Assembly: GCA_963717515.1 (NCBI GenBank)
Contig: OY970338.1
Location: forward strand, 1,736,001-1,800,000
Origin: CAYXZQ01 sp963717515
GTDB lineage: Archaea; Nanobdellota; Nanobdellia; Woesearchaeales; DSVV01
Direction of reading: 5' to 3'
Length of the DNA stretch: 64,000 nucleotides
Shown here: positions 34,987 through 45,500 of the stretch, in pieces
Layout of the letters: every line of letters starts with the position of its first letter
Position numbering within the stretch: the stretch's first letter is position 1
Program-made: the position numbers and the translations under genes
Notes under the pieces: generated by a model
What the model was told of the DNA's origin: nothing
Database searches by the model: none
Seen by the model: only the letters and a program-made list of their open reading frames with translations

Positions 34987-35394
34987 ATGGAAGAGACGAT
35001 ATCACAATTCATGGGAGACGAGCACAAGATCATCGAGCAGAAGGTCGGTGAGCTGGAGGCGGGCAATATCTCATTCATTGAGCTCAGGGCTGTGCTTGAG
35101 GACCATTTCCGGCTAGAGGAGAAGGCGATATACGATTTCTGCGACATCGAGACATTCAACCAGGTAAGAACGCTCCTCTGGGAGCACAAGTCAATTCTCG
35201 GCCAGCTGGCAAGGTTGAGCCAGGAACTCAGCAGCACAGGGTCGATGGATTTTTCCAGGCTGAAATCTTTGCTGATGAAGCACAAAGAGGAAGAGGACTC
35301 TTCATTCTACCCTATGCTTGATGAGAAGCTGACCATGCTCCAGAAGGAGCAGATCATAACCAACCTGAGGACGATGTCCAGGTCACACAAGTGA
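34987..35394 (+). CDS. Hemerythrin-like (HHE) protein
   Basis: About 135 residues in a four-helix arrangement with the histidine/glutamate ligand pattern of HHE proteins: H in GDEHKIIEQ, H and E in LEDHFRLEEKAIYDF, H in LWEHKSILGQL and H in LMKHKEEEDSSFYPML. These bind a diiron or related centre and sense or carry O2, NO or iron. ATG 34987 (MEETISQF) is preferred because the TATA TTTTATAAA at 34930-34938 would place transcription start near 34957, downstream of the first two in-frame ATGs. With the rubrerythrin-like protein at 11170 it adds to the oxygen/iron-handling set. Confidence 0.82.
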   Translation: MEETISQFMGDEHKIIEQKVGELEAGNISFIELRAVLEDHFRLEEKAIYDFCDIETFNQVRTLLWEHKSILGQLARLSQELSSTGSMDFSRLKSLLMKHKEEEDSSFYPMLDEKLTMLQKEQIITNLRTMSRSHK

Positions 35395-35442
35395 ATCCTC
35401 TCAGGCAAAATTTTTAAATAAGCTGGCTTATTTGACTTCAAG

Positions 35443-35973
35443 ATGAACCAGAGACATATCGGCGCGATCGTCATCATCATTGGGGTCCTTCTTGGGGTAT
35501 TTGTCTACATGGCAAAGGCCAGGGAGGACTGGTACATAAACAACATAATTATGCAGACAGGCTCATGCTTCCTGTCAGACGGCACGTGCCTGCATGCACA
35601 GCAGAGCATGGGGACATTTGTCTTCGGCGGAGCGCTGGCTTTCGGGCTTGTGCTGCTGGGAATCTACCTGATCGTGTTTGACAAGACCCAGAGGGTGCTT
35701 GCAATGCAGCATGAGAGGGTGTCTTCTGCGCTTCTCGAGGCAAAGAAGGATGAGAGGTTCAACGCATTTCTCTCAGGATTCAATGCAGATGAGCAGAAAG
35801 TCCTTGGAGCAATAAGGGAGCAGGACGGCATTTTGCAATCAACACTGAGGTACAGGGCAGGGATGTCCAAGGCAGGGCTCTCAATCATGCTCAAGTCGCT
35901 CGAGGAGAGAGGGATTGTATCGAGGAAGGTTTCAGGCAGGACGAATGCGGTGTATCTGAGAAAGACGTTTTGA
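35443..35973 (+). CDS. Membrane-bound winged-helix regulator with external cysteine pair
   Basis: 176 residues: helix 1 (IGAIVIIIGVLLGVFVYMA), an external loop with two cysteines (TGSCFLSDGTCLH), helix 2 (TFVFGGALAFGLVLLGIYLIV), a coil (MQHERVSSALLEAKKDERF) and a C-terminal winged helix (EQKVLGAIREQDGILQSTLR, LKSLEERGIVSRK and a wing). It follows the same plan as the gene at 15575, so the two are paralogues. TATA ATTTTTAAATA is centred 27 bases before the ATG. A membrane-bound transcription factor responding to an external redox or metal signal through the cysteines is a plausible hypothesis. Confidence 0.78.
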   Translation: MNQRHIGAIVIIIGVLLGVFVYMAKAREDWYINNIIMQTGSCFLSDGTCLHAQQSMGTFVFGGALAFGLVLLGIYLIVFDKTQRVLAMQHERVSSALLEAKKDERFNAFLSGFNADEQKVLGAIREQDGILQSTLRYRAGMSKAGLSIMLKSLEERGIVSRKVSGRTNAVYLRKTF

Positions 35974-36002
35974 GCTGAAGTCAATATGAAAAAATAAAAA
36001 AA

Positions 36003-37188
36003 TTATCCACTTGGGCAATCGCCCTCTGTCCAATATGCCACCTTTGCGTCTGCGCATGCCATGCACTTGTTGCCGTAGGTCATCGCGCACGGGTACCTGA
36101 TGCATTTTATGCTCTCGTTCCACCAGCCGCAGACAGGGGTGTTCTCTTTTGTGCAGAGCTGGCCACGCTGGTCCTCGAGGCAGTCATATGTCTTCAGTTT
36201 CCCTGTGGAAGCAGGCTTGCAGCCGCAGCCGAACTCATCTGAGAAAGGCTCCTTGCCCTGGATGCACATGAACCTTATGACCTCGCACTGTGCAGGGTCC
36301 CTGTAGATGTATGTCGTATTGGGGCACTCTCCGGCTTCATAGGAATCGATCCTGCCACCTGAGCAAGCCTGGCAGCTGTTGGGGTAGGTCACTCTATCGT
36401 CCCCACAGACCGGGCTGTATATCATCGGGCAGATCTCTGCCTGCTTCTCCTGCTCTGTGCAGTTCTGGGGTGCAGGGCATTCTCCTCTGAAATATGCCCA
36501 TTCCTCGCATTCATTCCCATATGCAAAAACGCAGTACCCGACCTGGCCGCCAGGCTCGTCCCTTATATCAAGCCTGCCTCCCATCCTCTCGCAGAAGACA
36601 GATGCCGGGTTTGCCAGGCCAGTCTCATTCTGAGCAGGGGGGCATGGAGCGAACTCGCAGTTGTTCGCAGGGTCCCTTCCGACTGCTGAACCGTCAGGAC
36701 AGAGCTTTGCCTCTTCTGTGCAGGCGATAAGGCATCCCGGCGGACCAGTACATCCGCATGAGTCTGTCTTTCCCGGAACAATTGTCCCGTCTGCGCAGAA
36801 CCCGGGCGCTGGTTGGGATATCAGGGGGCATTCCCCGCACTCTGGTGCTGTTATGTTCATCCCGTTGAGGGTAATATTGAGCACAGCGAGATTATCATTC
36901 CTCTGAAGAGTGACAATATAGCATCCATCGCAGTCCTGCTTCTCGACGCTTAAGACAGTAACCGGATAGCTCAGCGGAGCGACAGCTTTCTGCGCAGCCT
37001 GCTTCAGGTCGCCTGTTATCTCCCAGCTTCTTGTGCAGGCTCCAACATCTGAATCCCATGAATAACCAGCAGGGGTCAGGCATCCATGCTCATCCTTATC
37101 TCCTCCAATGATACCTGGCTGGCCAGCGCATCCAAAAAACATCATGGCAATGAATACTAATCCAGCAATCAAAATATTTCTTTTCATG
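36003..37188 (-). CDS. Cys-rich lipoprotein with DUF333 and Kazal-like modules
   Basis: 394 residues. The N-terminus MKRNILIAGLVFIAMMFFGC is a lipobox-type signal with the modifiable Cys at residue 20. About 30 further cysteines lie in modules: a DUF333 unit (NPASVFCERMGGRLDIRDEP...GYCVFAYGNECEEWAYFRGEC), a Kazal-type unit (CPMIYSPVCGDDRVTYPNSC...GEC) and a second Kazal-like end (NTPVCGWW...GNKCMACADAKVAYWTEGDC). Kazal folds are usually protease inhibitors. ATG 37188 is chosen: GAGGTGAT lies four bases upstream and the longer frame has no promoter support. Likely anchored at the cell surface. With lspA at 48624 it suggests a bacterial-type lipoprotein system. Confidence 0.85.
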
Positions 37189-37284
37189 ATAATCACCTCA
37201 TTATGGATTTTTAATACTGAAATATGGCAAGCATCGGAGTATTTAAACCTGTCCAAGGCTTCAAACCGGACTGAAGCTAACTTC

Positions 37285-37467
37285 TCATCTCTTTGCAGTG
37301 TTTATCTTCAATAACCTGTACAGTCCGCAGTGCCCGAATATACCAGTTATCAGGAGCACAGCAGTGATGATATACAGCCATGGCGTATAGACATATCCGA
37401 AATACGCCACAATAACTGCGAGGACAACCCTCACAATCCTGTCTGCTGTTCCTTCATTCTTTTCCAA
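37285..37467 (-). CDS. DUF2892-type small membrane protein
   Basis: 60 residues: the N-terminal motif NEGTADRIVRVVLAVIV is the DUF2892 signature (N.G..DR..R.), followed by two membrane helices and a GHCGLYRLLKINT end with one cysteine. In bacteria the domain often accompanies rhodaneses and sulfur or metal metabolism. It starts with TTG 37467, supported by GGGGTGAT three bases upstream. It is divergent from the copper-related HMA-SafE gene. Confidence 0.82.
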   Translation of the reverse strand: MEKNEGTADRIVRVVLAVIVAYFGYVYTPWLYIITAVLLITGIFGHCGLYRLLKINTAKR

Positions 37468-37667
37468 AAGATCACCCCACTACAAATCAGGGGTATGCAT
37501 GTAGATTATTAAACTTTTTCATTTTCAGCCAGATCTAGAAAAACCATCCTTAAACCTTCTCAGCAGCGAATTCAGCATCCCTGAACAGTCCCGGGCTTGT
37601 TTTTCCAACCGGATGTTTAATATCTATGCACGATTATGGGAGTCTGCATAATGGTGAGGATGATAAC

Positions 37668-39101
37668 ATGAAGACACAGGGATTCATCATAGAAGGCACT
37701 TCGTGCCATAACTGTGAAAAGACAGTAAAAGAGCAGGCTCTCAAGATCAAGGGAGTGAAGAATGTCGAATTTGATTATGCCACTGAGACTGGCTCAGCAA
37801 CCTTTGATGAGAATAAGACAGACATCGACGAGATTCTCTCGAAGATAGAGGAGAAGGGATACACAGGCTTCATCCTGGATGATTCTCCTGACAGCAGCCT
37901 GAATGAGAAGAAAAGGTCGATGCTCGGCTGGACAATAGGCATAATCGGTATTGCTGTTGCAGGATATTTCCTTTACAGCCTTGTTGACAAGGTAAGTTTC
38001 CCGAGCATCAGCCAGGGCATGGGCTACGGGCTGCTTTTCATTGTAGGCTTGCTGACCGGGTTCCACTGTGTAAGCATGTGCGGCGGGTTTGTCATAAGCT
38101 ACACAGCTGATGATGCAGAGCAGGGTAGAAAATCCCATCGGTCGCATTTCATGTACGGGGCAGGCAAGCTGATATCATACACAGTAATAGGTGCATGCTT
38201 CGGCCTCCTTGGTTCGATAATAGCATTCACGCCTGTGATGCGGGGTGTTGCAGGAGTCATTGCAGGGATGTTCCTGATTCTCTTCGGCCTTAAGATGCTC
38301 AACATCTTCCCGGTTCTCAGGCGGTTCACGCTCAGGCTGCCTGCCTCCATCTCAAGATTTGCTGGAAAAGAGTCGGGGAAACATTCGAGCCCCATGGTCA
38401 TCGGCCTCCTCAACGGTCTCATGATTGCCTGCGGACCTCTCCAGGCGATATATGTCATGGCTGCAGGGACAGGCTCGATGATAGAAGGGGCAAAGCTCCT
38501 GTTTGTCTTTGCCCTGGGCACCCTGCCTGTGATGATGGGGTTCGGGTATTTTGCAGGACTTGTCTCGTCAAGGCTCACGCAGAAGATCCTGAAGCTGTCG
38601 GGAGCTGTCGTCATGCTCCTAGGCCTCATCATGCTCAACAACGGCCTGGTGCTCACAGGGAGCGGATATGATTTCGGCTCCATGGCAGGCAGGGTCAGCG
38701 CACCGGATTCCGGGCCAGCCTCTGCCCAGGTGACGACCATCGAGGACGGCTACCAGGTGATAAGGATGAATGTGACAGCAGGCGGCTGGGAGCCTGACAA
38801 GTTCGTGCTCAAGACAGGTGTTCCTGTGAAATGGATCATAGACGGGCAGGAGATTACCAGCTGCAACAATGCAATCCAGGTCCCTGCATATAACCTCAAA
38901 TTCGACATACACCAGGGCGAGCAGACAATAACCTTCACTCCTGACAAGGAAGGGACAATAAGGTGGAGCTGCTGGATGGGCATGATCCCCGGCACATTCG
39001 TTGTGAAAGACGACATCGATCTTTCTGATAAGGCAGAGGTGCAGCAGGAGCTAGAATCTGTCCCTGAACAGCAGCATGGAAGCTGTGGCTGTGGAGGATA
39101 A
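37668..39101 (+). CDS. HMA - SafE/UreH membrane - cupredoxin fusion protein
   Basis: About 477 residues in three parts. Residues 1-70 are a heavy-metal-associated domain with GTSCHNCEKTVKEQ (CxxC) for Cu(I). Residues about 85-350 form a six-helix TauE/SafE-type (UreH_2) unit with FHCVSMCGGFVISY and ACGPLQAIYVMA. The C-terminal 120 residues, beginning near VIRMNVTAGGWEP, form a cupredoxin-like domain with EITSCNN and a C-W-M-G-M motif (WSCWMGMIPGTF) for copper, and end in CGCGG. SafE-like proteins support copper delivery to oxidases in bacteria. ATG 37668 follows GGTGAGGATGATAAC. The copper ATPase gene follows 88 bases later. Copper transfer across the membrane is inferred. Confidence 0.88.
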   Translation: MKTQGFIIEGTSCHNCEKTVKEQALKIKGVKNVEFDYATETGSATFDENKTDIDEILSKIEEKGYTGFILDDSPDSSLNEKKRSMLGWTIGIIGIAVAGYFLYSLVDKVSFPSISQGMGYGLLFIVGLLTGFHCVSMCGGFVISYTADDAEQGRKSHRSHFMYGAGKLISYTVIGACFGLLGSIIAFTPVMRGVAGVIAGMFLILFGLKMLNIFPVLRRFTLRLPASISRFAGKESGKHSSPMVIGLLNGLMIACGPLQAIYVMAAGTGSMIEGAKLLFVFALGTLPVMMGFGYFAGLVSSRLTQKILKLSGAVVMLLGLIMLNNGLVLTGSGYDFGSMAGRVSAPDSGPASAQVTTIEDGYQVIRMNVTAGGWEPDKFVLKTGVPVKWIIDGQEITSCNNAIQVPAYNLKFDIHQGEQTITFTPDKEGTIRWSCWMGMIPGTFVVKDDIDLSDKAEVQQELESVPEQQHGSCGCGG

Positions 39102-39189
39102 GGATATATTTCAGTTTATGGGATGTTAAAGCGAATCTTTAATACCCTAATGGAAAATAATTAAAAGGAAGAAGAGATAATCATTGAAC

Positions 39190-41367
39190 ATGGAGAAGAC
39201 AACCCTTGATATCGAAGGCATGCACTGCGCTAGCTGCGTAGCAAACATCACCAAATCCCTCAATGGGACTGACGGAGTCACCTATGCGAATGTCAATCTT
39301 GCCACAAGGAAGGCGACTATAGAGCATGACAGCCAGGCAAGCCTCAATGACCTTATCAATGCTGTAGAGAAAAAGGGATTCAAGGCAAGGCTCGCTGAGG
39401 AGAGGCTTGATTTGCAGAAGGAGAAGCTTGCCCGCAGAAAAGAGCAGAGAGGGCTACTTTTAAGGTTCATTGCCGGCGCTGTGTTGTCCCTGCCAGTATT
39501 CATCCTTGCAATGTTCTTTTCAGGAAGCCCGGTGCCGTACCAGGTTCTCATCATGTGGGCTCTTGCGACCCCTGTGCAGTTCATTGTCGCATATCCACTG
39601 TACAAGAGCGCATTTGCATCCCTGAAAGGCTTCTCAGCGGACATGGACACTCTTGTAGTGCTCGGGACATCAGCGGCATATTTCTACAGCGTATATTCTG
39701 TGCTCACAAGCGGGAGCCATGTATATTTCGAGGCAAGCTCAGTGCTTATCACTGTAATACTTCTCGGCAGACTCCTTGAGGAGAAGGCCAAGGCAAGGAC
39801 AAGCGAGGCTATCAGCAGGCTTGTCGGCCTGTCGCCGAAAGAGGCAACTGTGATAAGGGACGGAAAAGAAGCCAAGGTAAAAGTCGATGACATCAGGGAA
39901 GGGGACATAGTGGTTGTGAAGCCCGGCGGGACAGTCCCTGTCGACGGCATCATCACAAGAGGCGATTCGTCTGTCGACGAGAGCATGGTCACTGGCGAGA
40001 GCATCCCTGTGGAGAAGAAGAAGGGGAGCATCGTGACAGGCGGGACAATCAACAGGACAGGGATGTTCGAGTTCCGGGCGACAAAGGTGGGTGAGAACAC
40101 CACGCTTGCAAGGATAATCAGGCTTGTCGAGGAAGCCCAGGGCTCGAGGGCGCCGATACAGAGGTTTGCTGATACTGTAGCATCATATTTCGTTCCTATC
40201 GTCATCGTGGTTGCAGTGCTCACTTTCATCGCATGGTTCTGGGTTTTTGGCTCAGTGTTCAGCTTTGCCCTTACCGCAGGCGTTGCAGTGCTGGTCATAG
40301 CCTGCCCGTGCGCCCTAGGTCTTGCGACTCCGACAGCGATAATGGTAGGCTCTGGCAAGGGAGCAAGGAACGGGATATTGATAAAAGGCGGGGAAGCCCT
40401 CGAGACAGCACACAAGGCAGCAATAATAATGCTTGACAAGACCGGCACTATTACAGAAGGCAGGCCTTCTGTCACAGACTTAGTATCCTTTGGAATCGAT
40501 GAAAAGGAACTGCTCTCTGTCTCTGCTGCATTGGAGAAAGGCAGCGAGCATCCTCTTGCAGAGGCGATATTGAAGAAGGCAGAGGAGGATGGTGTCAGCC
40601 TGAAGAAGGCCTCAGGTTTCAAGGCAGTGCCTGGCCAGGGCATCACTGCATCCATCGGTAAAAAAACATATCATTTCGGTAACATCAGGCTCATGCACAG
40701 CAGCAATGTTGACCTGGGCTTGCGTGACAAGGATATATTGCGGCTCGAGGAAGATGGAAAGACAGTCATGGCGCTCGCTTCAGGCAAAGAGGTCCTCGGG
40801 CTGATAGCTGTCGCAGACAGGATAAAGGACAGCTCTGTCGATGCAGTTATTGAGCTCAGGGGCATGGGACTGAGAGTTTGCATGATAACAGGCGACAATG
40901 AGAGGACTGCAAAGTCGATTGCAGCCAAGGCAGGCATCGATGAATATTTTGCAGGCGTCCTGCCAGAGGAGAAGGCAGGGTATGTGAAGAAGATGCAGGA
41001 GAACGGGGTAGTGTGCATGGTCGGCGATGGGATAAACGATGCACCGGCAATTGCCCAGGCAGACATCGGCATCGCAATGGGCTCTGGCACAGATGTCGCA
41101 ATGGAGACAGGCGACATAGTTCTCATGAAGGACGACCTCATGGACGTCGCAAGGGCCATAAGGCTCTCCCGGATGACAATGTCGAAGATAAGGCAGAATA
41201 TGTTCTGGGCTTTATTCTATAATTCATTGGGCATACCGATAGCGGCAGGAGTGCTATATCCATTGACCGGCTGGCTGCTCAACCCGATGATTGCAGGCGG
41301 GGCAATGGCTCTCAGCTCTGTCTCTGTCGTGTCGAACTCTCTCCTCCTGAGGGGAAAAAGGTTGTAA
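39190..41367 (+). CDS. copA: Cu(I)-translocating P1B-type ATPase
   Basis: 725 residues. One HMA domain with GMHCASC at residues 10-16, then eight predicted helices. The metal-binding CPC is in VLVIACPCALGLATPTA, the phosphorylation motif in DKTGTITEG, the nucleotide-binding HP in SEHPLAEAIL and the hinge in MVGDGINDAPAIAQADIG. YNxxG (LFYNSLGIPIAAG) and MxxSS (MALSSVSVVSNSLLL), typical of P1B-1 copper pumps, are both present. Start ATG 39190 is preferred to an upstream TTG. It lies 88 bases after the HMA-SafE-cupredoxin gene, forming a copper-handling pair for export or delivery. Confidence 0.96.
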   Translation: MEKTTLDIEGMHCASCVANITKSLNGTDGVTYANVNLATRKATIEHDSQASLNDLINAVEKKGFKARLAEERLDLQKEKLARRKEQRGLLLRFIAGAVLSLPVFILAMFFSGSPVPYQVLIMWALATPVQFIVAYPLYKSAFASLKGFSADMDTLVVLGTSAAYFYSVYSVLTSGSHVYFEASSVLITVILLGRLLEEKAKARTSEAISRLVGLSPKEATVIRDGKEAKVKVDDIREGDIVVVKPGGTVPVDGIITRGDSSVDESMVTGESIPVEKKKGSIVTGGTINRTGMFEFRATKVGENTTLARIIRLVEEAQGSRAPIQRFADTVASYFVPIVIVVAVLTFIAWFWVFGSVFSFALTAGVAVLVIACPCALGLATPTAIMVGSGKGARNGILIKGGEALETAHKAAIIMLDKTGTITEGRPSVTDLVSFGIDEKELLSVSAALEKGSEHPLAEAILKKAEEDGVSLKKASGFKAVPGQGITASIGKKTYHFGNIRLMHSSNVDLGLRDKDILRLEEDGKTVMALASGKEVLGLIAVADRIKDSSVDAVIELRGMGLRVCMITGDNERTAKSIAAKAGIDEYFAGVLPEEKAGYVKKMQENGVVCMVGDGINDAPAIAQADIGIAMGSGTDVAMETGDIVLMKDDLMDVARAIRLSRMTMSKIRQNMFWALFYNSLGIPIAAGVLYPLTGWLLNPMIAGGAMALSSVSVVSNSLLLRGKRL

Positions 41368-41466
41368 TCATGATATTAATAAAGATCAAACAATAATCGA
41401 TGCAGATCAAGCCTATTTCTTTCCAATCAATTAAATATTTATATGACCTCCTACATGACGAAGACT

Positions 41467-42369
41467 ATGAAAAAATATCTGGATGTCAGCGAGATCATGC
41501 ACAGGATGGAGAGCCGGCAGAAGACGTTTTCAGAGAGGCTTGACAGGTTCGGATTCTTCCATATCCTGTTGATTTGGGCTTTTGTCGTAACTCTTTTCGG
41601 GCTGGTCTATGCTTTCCTTGCTGGCAAAGATACTTTCCTCTACTCTCCTGTGACAGGCAACAGCATCCGAAGTGTCTGGGACACCCTGTATTTCAGCTTC
41701 ATCGCTGCGACGACGACAGGCTTCGGCGACATAGTCCCGTTCGGGCTGTTCAAGATAGTCTCCATAATCGAGGTCATATTCGGACTCCTCCTGCTTGCCT
41801 TTGTCACATCGAAGCTGGTCTCCATCAAACAGGATGCGATACTCACTGAGATATACGAGATATCATTCAACGAAAGGATGACTCGTCTTCGCTCTTCTCT
41901 CCTATTGTTTAGGCAGAACCTTGACAGGGTCATCGGGAGGGTTGAGGAGGGCAGGGCAAAGAAGAGGGAGCTTCAGGAGCTCTACATGCATATAACTCTC
42001 CTGGAAGACACGCTGTCGCAGATAGAGGAATACTTCAAGAAGAGCAGGGGCAGGTTCTCGAAGAGCATCGACCCGCTCAATTCGCAGCTCATATTCAACA
42101 GCATAGACTCAAGCTTCAGGAAGCTCACTGAACTCCTGAAGGCATGCGAGGAAAGCAAGCTCGACTGGAAAAGGGATGTGACTGTGACGCTCATCAGGAA
42201 CTGCCTGAAGAAATACGAGACAATCTGGGAGCCTCTCAGCGCAAAATACCTCACTGAGACAGCTGGGAGGGATGCAAAAGAGCAGAAGAAGACGACGACA
42301 GAAGAGCTTCTGAAGCTGCTTGATCAGGACCCAAAATCAGGTGATGATACAGCGAAAAAAGCGCAGTGA
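41467..42369 (+). CDS. Two-helix potassium channel
   Basis: About 300 residues. The pore has helix 1 (FGFFHILLIWAFVVTLFGLVY), a re-entrant loop with the selectivity filter TTTGFGDIVP, and helix 2 (FKIVSIIEVIFGLLLLAFVTSKLV). A long helical cytoplasmic region follows with no RCK/TrkA-N glycine motif, so it differs from MthK; it has coiled-coil character and ends in a charged tail. Probably a tetrameric K+ channel. TATA TTAAATATTTATATG is centred near 41436, which fits ATG 41467 better than 41443 or 41455. Confidence 0.85.
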   Translation: MKKYLDVSEIMHRMESRQKTFSERLDRFGFFHILLIWAFVVTLFGLVYAFLAGKDTFLYSPVTGNSIRSVWDTLYFSFIAATTTGFGDIVPFGLFKIVSIIEVIFGLLLLAFVTSKLVSIKQDAILTEIYEISFNERMTRLRSSLLLFRQNLDRVIGRVEEGRAKKRELQELYMHITLLEDTLSQIEEYFKKSRGRFSKSIDPLNSQLIFNSIDSSFRKLTELLKACEESKLDWKRDVTVTLIRNCLKKYETIWEPLSAKYLTETAGRDAKEQKKTTTEELLKLLDQDPKSGDDTAKKAQ

Positions 42370-42545
42370 GCAGCTGATAAGGGCTGTGCAGGTTTGGAGC
42401 TGTGTAGGTTCCTGGCTGAAACACACAAAAAAAAATCGAGGTTTTCAACACTCTGGTTTCTTTAATCTCCATCTGTTACTACCGAAAGATTAATAAATAT
42501 CCAAATTACCCCCAGTGTGAATGTTTTTAAATATTGGGGGGTAAA

Positions 42546-45500
42546 ATGAAAAAAATATCAGTTATTATAATAGTTCTGTTGGCCGGATTGTTGTTTGCAT
42601 CGTCTGCCACGGCAGAATGCGAGAACCAATGCATTCCCTCTTTAGAGAATCTCGGGGAATGTCAGGGATATCTGCCAAATTACGGCCCTTGTACTGATGA
42701 TTTTAATCCATGTACAACCGATGGGTGTAGCGGAACAGGTGGAGCAGTAGGTACCTGCCTGCATACGCCTGTACCTGACGGCACTGCCTGTGGAGTTACT
42801 GGAATCTGTTCCAGCGGTACATGCAATTGCAATGATAATAGTATATGTACAACCGATTCATTTGTGGGAGTTTGTATTAATGCACCTATAACTTGCAATG
42901 ATAATATAGCTAACACTGTTGATTTATGCGATCCTGTTACAGGGTGCTATTATTTTCCTATATGCACTCCTTCCGGGCCTGAGCTGTGCGATGGCATAGA
43001 TAATGATTGCGACGGGCAGATTGACGAAGGTGTCTCTTCAACATTCTACAGAGATGCTGATTCAGATGGCTATGGAGATCATTCTCAGACACAACAGGGA
43101 TGTTCAGCCTCTATTGGTTATGTGGCAGATCATACAGATTGCAATGATGCTGATGTATCTGTGCATCCAGGTGCGACAGAAGTCCCTGATGATGGCGTGG
43201 ATCAGAATTGCGATAGTATAGAATTGTGTTACAAAGATGCTGATGATGATGGTTTCAGACCAGATGCCGTAAGCACTGTTGTAAGTTCTGATTTGGATTG
43301 TTTAGATGCCAATGAGGCATCAGCTGCGGATCCAACAACGGACTGTGATGATGCTGATGCCAGTGTACATCCTGGAGCTACAGAACTTGTGGATGATGGC
43401 GTGGACCAGGATTGCGATAGCATAGAATTGTGTTACAAAGATAGCGATGATGATGGCTACAGGCCAGATGCCAGCAGCACTGTGATGAGTGTTGATCTTG
43501 ATTGCTTTGACAGTCAAGAAGCTACATCTACTGATCCAACTACTGATTGTAATGATAATGTTGGTTCAGTCCACCCCAACGCAGTAGAGATACCGGATAA
43601 CGGCATAGACGAGGACTGCAACGGTCATGATGCAATCACATGCTATGTTGACAATGACAAGGATGGATTTGGGACTGATATCGGAACCACTGTGCTTGCT
43701 TCGGATGGTACATGCGATACACTACAGTCAGAGTCAGTGACATCTGATGACTGCGAAGATTGGAATGCTGCTGTACACCCAGGCGCATTAGATGATACTC
43801 CAGATGGCATTGATCAGGATTGCAGCGGTGCTGATGCAGATTCTGTCGTGTCCACAGACACTGACGGCGACGGAGTCGCAGATGATTCTGATGCAGACGA
43901 TGACAATGACGGAGTGACGGATGTAAATGACGTTTCTCCACTGGATCCACAGGTATGTGAGGATGATGATATAGATACTTGCGATGACTGTTCACAGAAT
44001 CCGACCTCTTCAGCATCACCTCTTCCCTGGCCGCTATATTATCCTGATATGGCAAATGACGGGACCGACACTGACGGCGATTCTGTATGCGACGCCGGCG
44101 ATGTATGTCCTGGGAGTGATGATTATATAGATAATGATGCTGACGGAGTTCCGGACGGATGTGATAATTGTCTGGGCGGTGATAATAATGCAGATGCTGA
44201 TTCTGATAGTGTTCCAGATGCATGTGATGCTTGTCCAGGTCATGATGACTTTGAGGATATTGACGGTGATGGAGTTCCTGATGGCTGTGATGCTTGTGCT
44301 GGGAGTGATGATAATATAGATACTGATTATGACGGCATTCCAGACGGATGTGATATCTGTCCTGGGTTTGATGATTCCTTGGATAGTGATGGAGATGGCA
44401 TCCCTGACGGATGTGATTCATGTTCGATGATATTACCAGAAGCATGCGATGGCGTAGACAATGATTGTGATGGAGATATAGATGAAGATTTTACAGATCT
44501 TGGAGACAGCTGTTCAGCTGGGACAGGTCAATGCCAATCATCCGGACATATTGTCTGTTCTCTTAATGAATGGTCAACAGAATGTGATGCCATTCCTGGT
44601 GTTCCAGGTGTAGAATTGCTAGGCAACGGAATAGATGATGATTGCGATGGCCAAGTGGATGAGACAGATGGCAGGGATTATTTTACCATATCAGAGCTCA
44701 GCTCGACTCTTTCAGGCATGGGTTCAGACCTAATAGGCTTCAGCGGTGATTGGGTGGATTCGACTGTCTTTGACGCACTGCAGTGGCTTCATGACAAGGT
44801 CATTGACCTTCAGGATCAGATAGACAATATACAGTTGATACCAGGCCCGAAAGGCGACACAGGTGACCAGGGCCCTCAAGGACAACAGGGTGAACAAGGT
44901 CTTCAAGGAGTTCAAGGTCCAATAGGTCCGCAAGGTCTACCAGGTGCAGATGGAGCTGACGGTGCAACAGGTCCACAAGGAGATGTAGGTCCTCAAGGCC
45001 CTCCTGGTGTTGATGGTGCAGATGGAGCTGACGGTGCAACAGGTCCACAAGGAGATGTAGGTCCTCAAGGCCCTCCTGGTACTGATGGTGCAGATGGAGC
45101 TGACGGTGCAACAGGTCCACAAGGAGTTCAAGGTCCAATAGGTCCTCAGGGTCTTCCAGGTGCTGATGGTGCTGACGGTGCAACAGGTCCACAAGGAGAT
45201 GTAGGTCCTCAAGGCCCTCCTGGTACTGATGGTGCAGATGGAGCTGACGGTGCAACAGGTCCACAAGGAGATGTAGGTCCTCAAGGCCCTCCTGGTACTG
45301 ATGGTGCAGATGGAGCTGACGGTGCAACAGGTCCACAAGGAGTTCAAGGTCCAATAGGTCCTCAGGGTCTTCCAGGTGCTGATGGTGCTGACGGTGCAAC
45401 AGGTCCACAAGGAGATATAGGTCCAGCAGGTCCACCAGGAGCTGATGGTGCAGACGGTGCAGTAGGTCCACAAGGAGATATAGGTCCAGCAGGTCCACCA

